Assembly (NCBI RefSeq): GCF_001540865.1
Contig: NC_033641.1
Coordinates: 7,357,908 to 7,421,907 of the forward strand
DNA from: Ananas comosus
Taxonomy: Eukaryota; Streptophyta; Magnoliopsida; Poales; Bromeliaceae
Reading direction: 5' to 3'
Length of the DNA stretch: 64,000 bases
Every line of letters starts with the position of its first letter. Within the stretch, counting starts at the first letter, position 1. Positions 11,901-22,900 of the stretch are shown here, one piece after another. The notes beneath the pieces were generated by a model. It saw nothing but the letters and a program-made list of their open reading frames with translations, searched no databases and was not told where the DNA came from. The position numbers and the translations under genes were made by a program.

Positions 11901-13864
11901 GGAGCACGTTTGGAATTTTTTTTTTAAGATTTACTATTTATAAAAAAATATGCAAAGAAGAGCATATTTGTAGTGAATTTTAGAAAATTTAGGAAGTTTT
12001 TGCTTAGATTATTCTAAATGGTGAATTTGGTATATTTGAATGATTGGTAAATCTCACTTTGATAGCATCGCACCCAGTTTTATTTTATTTGTACCATGAT
12101 TTTTTGCTTAAAGACTAAAAATGAGCTTCATCGATTGATCCTTTTCGGTAGGGCTTTTTTTGCAATTAGCCCCCTGAAAAAAAGTTATTTTAAAAATAGC
12201 CCCAGCAAATTTAAATTTGCAAAAATGGCCCTGACCTTGCCATGCAGGCGCCACATCAGTGCCACGTGGACGGGTTGGGGTGTTAAGTTGAACACGGTGA
12301 ACCATTCACGGTGAATGGTTCACCGTGTTCCATACTTATCTTTTTCATAATACGTATATTTTTTCTTTCCCTTTTCTTTCCCCAAACACGGTGAACTTTT
12401 CACCGTGTTTCACCGTGTTTAACTTAACCAACTGGCCTAATCCGGCCCGCATGGCGCTGACGTGGCGCCTACGTGGCGCCTACGTGGCAGGGTCAGGGTC
12501 ATTTTTGCAAATTTAAATTTGCTGGGGCTATTTTTAAAATAAATTTTTTTCAGGAGGCTAATTGCTAAAAAAGCCCTTTTTGGCTATATAATTGGTAAGC
12601 ATATTTTTGTTCTAGATAACTCCGTAGTGTTAGCTTCTCAATTTCAAGCTTATGCTTTTAAAATGACAAGTCTAATCCAGCTTCCATGTTTTGCCATTCT
12701 TCCATCATCTTATTTCGAACTGGGGCAATTTGCAAATCACTTGATGACTCTGTAGAGATCCAGTGACAATCCACTAAGGACTCTTGTTAGTGATACAGCA
12801 AGATCCGGTTCAAACCCTACTTAAATTAGTATTTGTTGATTTAATAAGATTGTTGCTTGAGCTTTGGGGGGTTTAGTTTGTAATAAATTTTGGTTTATCT
12901 GCTTGATGTCATGATTGTCATGCTCCGACGTGGAAGTAGAATTAGGCATGTAAGAGATTCACCTAAGCCCCGAGATTTTCCTATACATGCAAGATGTCCA
13001 AACAAAAATAACCGTAAACGAGTTTTACTATTAACAAAGTAATACAATATGGCGATAATTATACATATATATCTCTTAAGTTCATAGAATTTTCATCAAT
13101 TTTCTTTTATTTACATTACATTACTTCATATGATATTCTCCAAGATGCAACTAACAAAACTCAAGCTAACTCATCTAGCTCGCCAAAAGCTCACTGCATG
13201 GTAGCTCACTACCTATTCCCACCTATGGCTGGATCTGAAAATAAGATAACAACAATGGGTTGAGAAACTTGTAAAGCTTTCCACAGGGTATAACTACTGA
13301 GAGGGTCAATCTGTATGCACTAGGTTCTGTACAAGGAGAAATATAGAGGGAGGAACTATTTTTACACAATAGGAGTATTTAAACAAAATATAAATAGAAG
13401 GTAGTAGAAACAAAGATAACTACCATTACACCTCAACTACAAGTACAATGAAGGGATCCAAACTTCAATAGTATGATGAAGGCTCTCATGCATCAATTGT
13501 ATTCTCACAAGTAATTCCGATTTGACTCAAATCTTTATTCGGCCGTCTTGAAGACCAGCTCAAACTTGCAACTGTGGGTAGAGCTGGGACTCGTTACCCA
13601 ATTGTTATGTTGTGGGCAAAGCCAGGACTGGTTACCTGTTTCCACGCTATGGACAAGAGCCAAAACTAGTAATTGGTTGCTATGCTTACAAACCCACTCC
13701 GGAAGGGACTTTAGGGAGCAACCAGCGAAGTTGTCTGTAGCCAATATCACATTTTGCAAGCTATGCTTATGTTCAAACTCAGGAATGAATTATGTTGTCA
13801 ACAACTTTATGTATGAAAAATTGCAATAACAATTAGGCCCACGATGGAAGCATGATAATTCATG

Positions 13865-13917
<53 letters not shown>

Positions 13918-16900
13918 AGAGATAGGTAGCACGCTACCCGCTTCGTTTATTTCATTTAGAAATAAACTTAGCTAGAAATGTGAATCAACTAGGATTCGAA
14001 CTTGGGTCTCGGGTACCAACCACAAAGCCCTTTGCCACTTGCTCTAGGGACAGTCGGTATAATTCATGAAGTATTAAGCACCATTACTGTGCAACAAGCA
14101 TGCTTGGTTAGGAAAACTGCTAATTATCAAGGTGCCACTGGTAACAATGTCAAGCATGCTAAACCAAGAATAACTCCAAAAATTGTAGCGTAGGGGGAAA
14201 CAACCAACATGCAAAAGAAGCAAATTGATGATCATGCTCAAAAAATAGCTGTTATACAATGGGTAAGATCAAACAGCTATTTGAGAGATTCTAGCCACCT
14301 TAAACGATAGGTTAATGAATCTACTATCAGGTTCTTGCCAAGATGTTAGTAGTCTACCCAACATTAGTGTGAAACAACCGTTGTACTCTAAAAGTTTAAG
14401 CTGATAGAAATCGGTGTTTAGATATTTTTATATTTAACACTCCCTCTCATGTCTGGGCTTGAGACTTTTTGTAGGCCCATGACGTGGACTTGAAATAAAT
14501 TGGAGGAAATTAATAATGCTAGGAGCTTGGCATGACTCGAACTCAGGACTTCCTACTCTGTTACCATGTGAAACAATCGTTGTATTCTAAAAAGCTTAAC
14601 TTGATAGAAAGTGGTGTTAGATATTTTTATATTTAACAATTAGTGCTGATAATGGAGCTCAACCAAAGTGATTGGACTTCGTCCGAGCACAGATAAAATG
14701 ACCTTAAAGTGGGATTATATTGGCACTTTGGCAGTGGTGGCGAAGTAGAGTGATGGTGGTGACGGCGGTTGGTCGTCCAAGGGCTGTATGTGGCAACAAT
14801 GGCAATGGTTGCCACCGCCATCATCCTTCCATACTCTTCTTGTTTCTTATTTCATCAATTTATTTCTCTCACTCGGCCTTCTCTATTAAATATCTTTTAC
14901 GGAGCTTAGTCTTCTTTCCTCTATATACAAAGATCTACAAAGCCATGAAAGATGACACCTATTTGGTGCAGGTGTCCACAGGTGTGTTGTGGTAAGGACG
15001 TGGGTTGCAACTTTCAAAGAAGTCCTTCTGTAAAGTTTAATATAAATCCAATTTAATCCATTTAAAGTCCTCTAAAAGCCCAATTGAGCAATCTGAGAAT
15101 CTAGCCTCAAAACTATTCCGTGATAAATGCAATAATTTTTAGTTTAGTTATATAGAAGTTTCAGATAAAATATTAATGCCTGGTAGATCTTGCTGGCTTA
15201 AATCAGAGTTTGTATTAACTTGTTCGAGTCTTGGATCAGCATGAAACATAGAGGTCTCAGAATATTTTAATAAGCTAAACTAATAGAATTTCTTACAATC
15301 TTGAGATTGTTTGGTCTGTTAAATTAAGTTTTCTTAAAAATATTCTGATCAATTGGCCAGGAGATTAAGCTTCCGATTGTTGCAAAATTTAGAGATGACC
15401 TATACGAATGATAAAAATTTCATAATTTTAGATGTCGTTATGCATATAAGCCAACTTGCCCACCTTACTTTAGTTAAGAATTTCAAATTCTCTTATTAGT
15501 AGCTCGTTAATAGACCAAATTAATAACAATCCCAATTTTATCATATAAAAATCAAAATAAAGTCAAATTTAATGCTGGCTATTGGAACGGTTCTACCTTT
15601 TGTATGTTTCTTTATACTTTAAATCTTGTAGGGACAATATAATTCTCTTTCTAACGGATATTCATGACAGGTTATTGATGCTATGCTTGCTTGAGAATGA
15701 AGGTGTACGCCTTATGGTTGGAGAATTTGGACTTCTTGATGAACAAGATAATAACATTCTTAAACCTGATAAAGTAACATTCATTTCTAGGATATCACAG
15801 CTACTTTCATCAATTCCAGATAAAGTAAGACTAAGAGCTTCATCTGCACTTTCATCACAGTATCCTTCTTTTGTTTTTCAATAAGATTTCTACTTTAGAC
15901 TCGTGTATGTGCAACTTGGAGTGCTTCAGTCTGCACATTAATTGTCTTGGATATATTGTTTAGTTTTTCATCGACTGTTGTTTATGTTTTACCTTACATT
16001 TTCTTAATTTTGTTAGTAAATTATTTGTGTGACCTGGACTGATCGAGATGCTCGTAGATTCTTTCGAACCGTTATGTAGTGTTCTTTGTACTTTTAGATG
16101 TCCGCTATTTTGTTTCTGATACTGTTCCATTTCAAAATTTTAAATTATGATTCGTTGACTTTGAATGTGTAGTGGAGCTAGAGTACTATTGATAGTAAAG
16201 ATATAGTGTTTACTACCAACTTTTTAACCCCTCGATGCCTAGGGTTTAGTGGGGGTAGGTGAAATATTATTGACCCAATGGCCAAAAAGTTGATAGTATA
16301 CATTATTCATTTTTTATCAATAGTATACTAGCTCAACTTCTGAATGCCATAGTTTTTCAAGATAGCACTTCACAAACTTCTCTGCTTGTCTTAAGAAAAA
16401 TGAATTCCATTGATCCGATCTCCATCCTATGATAACAAATGGATTGCAAGGCACAAACTGTCTTTGGATTTGAGGTACGTTCATTGATATTTCACGCCTT
16501 CAGTTGAGCATATGAAAGTCTACTGCAGAACGTGTAAAGCCTGAAAGATAGAATGATGGTCCTTTAGCTTGTACCTCTTTATCTTATCTTGTCAACCCTT
16601 CTTCACCTATTGGGACTAGTATGCAATAGAGGTATCTCGAGGAATAAATCACTGAACTGCTAATCTGATTTTAGGTCCAATATCTTGATTTAGTAGTATT
16701 TTCATGCTACCTTGGCTGACAGAAAACTTAAACAGTATGAAAGACTGATATAAATGGTTGTGTTAATTTTATCAACTAGGAAGTTGTAGGCTGAACTAAG
16801 TTGGTAGGTTGAAAATTTTTAAAATGTCTTTATTTATCTGCAAATTTCTGTTTTATATTGAGATTTTCTAGTCCTCATCTTCTTGCTGTCGTAAGAAGAA

Positions 16901-19900
16901 ACCCTTTCTTGTTTCTCATTTGGAATTCTAAATACAAAGACCTTGACCAAATACTAAGCTCGTTTTTCCGAAGAGTTGCCAATCAACTTCTGACTGGAGC
17001 AGAAGAAAGAGCTGTGCAATTAAATTGTAACGCCATCCCAGATGCTGCATTTTTGTTTGTGGGGGAAACATTTTCTCATGTATGCCGTCGTGGATCTATT
17101 GGTAAGACATAGAGATACGCTTCCCAAGTGCTTCTCGTTATTTTGTGAATATCATCTCGTCAACTGGTAGTGTACAAAGAACACAAAAGGCTTGCTTTAT
17201 GCACTCCATTTAGTGTAAACAAGTAGAAGCAAATGCAGTGGAGTAAATAATTTGTTGTTAAATGCAATAAATTATCCTTGTTAGCCAGAGAAAACTTTCT
17301 TAAGATACCCATTTTGCAGTATATTGCAATTCACCTTTACCTCCATATTGCCCAAACTGTAACAATCTACTATGCAATAGGATTTGCTACTAAGGTGTAA
17401 ATAAAGTTGATCATGTGACAATCACATTGCACATTAGATAACTACAAATTAAAATAGCCAGTTAGATTAATCATTTAGATTTGTACTCTGTAGTATAATT
17501 ATATGACTAATGTTTATGTGCCTCTCTTACACTCTAGTACTTTCCTTTTATGTAGTACATGCATCAAACTTATATATTTATCAGGATGTTAGGCTATGAT
17601 CATTTTTTAAAATAATCTCTTTACTGAGAAAACAACCATTTGCATCTGATAAAATTTAGTCACTGACGATTCAACTTATGTTCAAATGCCTTTCTTATGT
17701 TATATGCTATCTTAGGATCTGTAGTGGTTTGAGTTTGCAAATATAACTTGATTCTTTGGAATTCCATGCATTATTTTGAATGCAGATGCTTATAGTTTTT
17801 ACTAGTTGCTGTTTACTCATACTGGATCCTCTTTTCAGATGTCATTGTAGCAGAAGTGATTCCCAGGATTCTCAGCCTTGTCCAGAGCTTCTTATCATCA
17901 AATGCTAATCTGGTTGTTCCTGATGTTATAAATTCTAATCCTAAGTCCCACTTCTGGCTTAATATGGTGGAAGCTATCAAAGACCAGTATGCTGTCGAAA
18001 AGTTTTCTGAAGAGATGCTGCGCCAACTAGCATCAACAAGTATTAGTGATGTAGAAGTTTATTGGATCCTGTGGATTCTGTTTAGTAAGAATTTCAAGTT
18101 TGGTTCCTTTGTCAGGTGAGATGACTTGTTATTAACCATTTTTGCTAACTTTCAATTTAGTATTCTCACTTGCTATGTCCTTTTCTTTGTTTCATTCTGT
18201 ACTTATTTTTATTATGCAGTTCAAGGGTGTATGTTTAAGGTGCCATAAGATGAAAAAATACTAGCTAATTTGTATGTGACAAAGCTTTTGGCTAGTGATC
18301 TTAGATCTTTCTCTCAATCTAGTTGGCATTATAGTTGTACACCTTGATCCTCTCTCTCATTTATCTGTGAGTCTACTCATTCCTTATAAGATTCTTACTG
18401 TACTTTTTTGAAGCTCGTTTTACTTCTGAAAGCCTGAGTTACAAACATAACTAATGATTCAATAATGGGGATGAAAGAAAACAGACCAGTGATCCATTGC
18501 TACATGTTCAGGAGCAAATTTACTGCAATGCATTGAGAAAAGTCACATAGAGTGAGGATGCTGTTTTCACCAATATCTAGTCTCATGGACACCATTTTGG
18601 CCCATCTTGACTGTTATAAATTGAGTACACAAACTAGGCCTTTACATGCACCTATTGAATAAATGGATGAAACTTCTTCCTTGAAAAGGTTTAAATTTCA
18701 TGTGTTTTTGTTGACCAGCTGTTATGTTTCCTAGTTTTACTTCTGAATTTTGGATAAAAGATTTTTCCTTTATTTTTTTTCTCAAGTGGAAAAGAAATTC
18801 TTTCAACTCATTTTACTTGTTTTGAAATTTTAAAATATCTCGACTCTTAAGGATGTCTATCATTGTTTTGCAAAATCAGATAAATTCAACCTTTTTGTTC
18901 TTTGAGGAATATGAGTTTTTATTATATATATTTACTGTTACATGTGGTTTTTTGCCCAAGCTTAAGAACCAAGCACTGAGGAACAACTTCCTTCTTTGTT
19001 GAAGCTAATGAAACACTTGAGAGCTTTTGGTGCAGTGCATTCAAATATGATAAGCCACTAGAATGCTTTTCCTGCACTGGTGCTTTTTTTAAGTTTCAGT
19101 GGAGGAGGCTCTAATTAAGTCAGAAATGTAAACTTTCTTTTCCAATACTGATGAGGAGGACATAAGTCATTCTAGTGTTGGAGAAACTGAAGGAAGAAAT
19201 TAATTAAAAAAAATTTCATGGTGTCCCTTTTTGTACTTTTGAAACTCACTCTTTCATTGTATTCTTTTATCTGGATTGTTTTTGAGCATAAACATTACAT
19301 ATTTTTTTTTCTAATTTAAATTGTGTTGGGATAAACCTGATTGCCTAGCTAATTGATCAGATTGATCCAGTTTTAGACATTACATTAAGGTACAAGGCAA
19401 CTGTTCATGATGATTTTAATGCAACATGTATAATTACCTACAAAAAGGCAAAATTAGGGTATCACTCATTTCGTAGAATGTTTTAGGCAAGGTTTAAAGT
19501 GCCGTGGCACGGGGGCGTGCCGTTACGTCCTTGGCACGGTACGGCACGGGCACGCTTGCGTGCCGACACGTGGCACGCTTGCGTGCCGACAGATACGCAC
19601 GACCTCCTGCTGGCATGCTTTGGCACGGACTTATTTTAGCTTTTTGGTTCCAGTAAACTCTTATAATATTATTTTGAAAGATTTAAACAAAATAATATGA
19701 ATATTTATTATGTACATCTTACTATACTCATCAAATAACATGCATGAAAGCTTTTTGTAAGTAAAATACAGCTATACCTGATATAGAATAGAAATTAAAA
19801 TATAATAATAAAATTCACAGTACAATAATTATTTAAATTTACATCTTTACATAGAGATGACTGCTTAATTTCACATAGATCGTCGCGCTGGATCATATGT

Positions 19901-22900
19901 CATATTGTTATCTGCGGATACAAGATTTATTTGACAATATTGATACAAGTATTGCTGGCATTGTGAGAAATTCATATATTCCCAATATTACATCTATATT
20001 TTTTATTTTTTTGTTCTTATTAAAAATATCTGATAAAACTTTGTTTAGGAAATCGATTTTTGTTTCTTTTGATTCATCGAAGTTTCGCGGTGCGACAAAT
20101 TTTGATAAAATATTTGTGAAGAAAAAATGGATGTCAGTGGTGGAAGCGGAGGGCTCAAGACCGACATATGGATCAGATAAATAATAAGTAATTATAAGTT
20201 TTAATTTAATAAAAGAAAACCAAAAAAAGGCCAAAGCAAAAAAAAAAAGAAAAGAAAAGAGTTGACAAAAAGGCATCACGATGTCAAAAAATAAGATAAA
20301 AGTGAAAAAAATAATATAAGATGGCCTGGGGGGTTGTATCCCAGAGAGAAAAAAAAAAAGAAGCCAACAAGTCAAAAAAAAAAAAACCCGGCGGCACGCC
20401 GGTACGTGCGGCGGCACCGCGTGGTGCCGTTTGTCTCCAGCGGCACCACCAGCGTGCCGCCGGCACGCGGGGGTTGCGATACCCCCTGTACCGTGCCCTT
20501 TCTTGGGGGCACGGTACGGCACGGGGCGTGCCGTACGGCACGCCCCGGCACTTAAAACCTTGGTTTTAGGTACAAAACACAGATGCATGCCTTTTTTATG
20601 ATAATTTAGTCCAGACTGTTTATATAAAAAGTAGAATAGAAGAGATTACATTGGCATTGGAAACTAAGAAAAAACAAAAAAATGAAGGGGGGAACGGAAT
20701 AAGAAAGGCTAAGCAAAGATAAAAGAAATGGCCCATAACATGAACATTGGGAAGTTTTGGAAAAAATAGGTAGGCTAAAATGCAGAAAACCCTCCTATGT
20801 ACATCTGCTTTTGCACTTTAGTCCCCAATCTTATAAAAACCTCTATTTTGCGTCCTCGAATTTAAATTTGTAGGACTTCACCAGCATCGTAACTATTTTG
20901 TCACCGTTCCGTGTGTACATTATATGTTCAACTGGATAACTAGTGATGTACACATATTCCCCTTGGAAATGACCGAAAAAGGAAAATGAATTAGTAAATA
21001 GTTGAGGATTTCTTTCAGTCATGTATTCTACCGGAAAATAAAAGATATTATGCATTCCCATTATTTCCAAGGGTATAATAGGTTTTCTCAGTAAGTTACT
21101 CGGCTGAACCACACAATTTATTCATGGTATGATGATAGGATAGCAACGTTGCTAGGCTATGTGTTGCAACTTTAAATCTTAAGGGGACAATATAAAGATT
21201 CTTAAAAGACAAGGGAATTTCCCTTTGTCTTTCTACTAGCGAACTCCTTTGACTCTGCCATTTTCCAGCCCATCCTTCAGTGTAGAAGTTGGCGGCTTCC
21301 AAAGAGTCATCAGAACATGATGAGATACAGTCGTCGAATGGGAGAAGAGGAAGGAGAGGCTTGGGGTAAAGTACAAAAGCAGATATTCTGCATTTTAGCC
21401 AACTGAATAAGTTGTGAAAATCACAACACAGGGCAGAAAATTTGGTCTTTGTGATTATGTCAAGGAAAAGAACAAATGGAGTAGGCAAAGATAAGGAGGA
21501 CAATAGAATCAAGCACTGGTCTAAAGGAAAATGAAAAATCAAGATAGAAAGATGCAAAAGAAAAGGAGCAAGAGTACAAGATTGATGGGGTGCATAGAGG
21601 AGTAAGAATGTTAGGCCCTACTTTTATACTCTTATGTAGTATTTCAGACTTTCTTGTTTTGGCTATCTCATATTTATAACCATATAATCAGTATTCTCTA
21701 ATAACTGATTTATTGCAACAGATTAAAGATCTCCAGATTAGTGAAAAAATTGATTTTGTATCCTCTTGCTATTATCCAACATTCCCTCATTTTGTAATAT
21801 ATTTCTCCGAATTCTCTCTCAGCTATCTTCTAGTCTCTTCTGGTTATAGTTCATAAGATGGTAGTGCATGACTTGACCTACAATCTGGAGAATTTGGTTC
21901 TTGTTCTTACCTCGTAATTATATTCACAGCACCTGTTCACTAGGTATATACTTATTTCAGGGGCATGTTTGTTGATAAATTTCTTCTCTGGAAAGTATTT
22001 CCTTTGTGCTGCCTGAGATGGATTCTTCAGTTTGCAGTTTTTGAATGCCCACCAAATTCAGATGCACAAATGGAGGGGCGAAAGACGCCACATTTCCTAA
22101 ACTCACTGCAGCTTCTAATCAGTATTTGGTCCAGACGTGAGTTTGTTCAATCATCTTCCATGGAGCAACAAGCTTGTATCCTTCGAGATCTTAATTTTAT
22201 ATATTGAAGTTAATTGTGTTTTTTTCTGGTGTAAATTGCATTATCTGTAGATATTGTTGTTCCTAAAGTGCTATTCAGATCTGACAGCTGCTGTTGGTTT
22301 ATGCCTGGAAAGAATTTCTAAGGAAGAATTAGATGCTACTAAAGATGCTTTAAGCAATATTCTTCAAGGAGTTAGCTGTATGTGTTCTTTCATGAAATGG
22401 TTAAATATTGTCATCATTTATTCTGAAATCTTGGCTTGGTTTTGAGCTTTGGCTCTTGATCCTTTATTCTAAAATCTCGTTTTGCTTTTGAGCTTTGGCT
22501 TTTGCTGTTGGTAGGTAGGTTAGAGAGCCCAATCGATCTAGTTCGGAGAATGGCGAGCTCTATTGCACTAGTATTTTCCAAAGTTGTTGATCCAAAAAAT
22601 CCTCTGTACCTCGATGATAACTGCTGCGAGCCTGTTGATTGGGAATTTGGGATGTTACCACAAAGAAAACAGATAGCTGCTGCTTCACATAATGAAGATG
22701 AAAACAAATCAAAGTTATTTCTACGTGAGGATAGGAAAAGTGCATCTGATGAGAAAAAGCAGAGAGTTATTAAACATAAAAGTGCAGAAAATAATGCCTT
22801 GATACAAGAATTGGCAGATCCTGATGAGAATAGGAATCCTGTTGAAGTAAATGGTGAACATTTTTCTGGTGAAGAGGATGATGATGACTCAAGTGATTCA

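Noticed and set aside
19908..20588. 226-residue open frame on the minus strand
   Set aside because: It runs over the GC-rich end and AT-rich centre of the hAT element; composition is low-complexity and the direction and bounds follow the element, not a protein.
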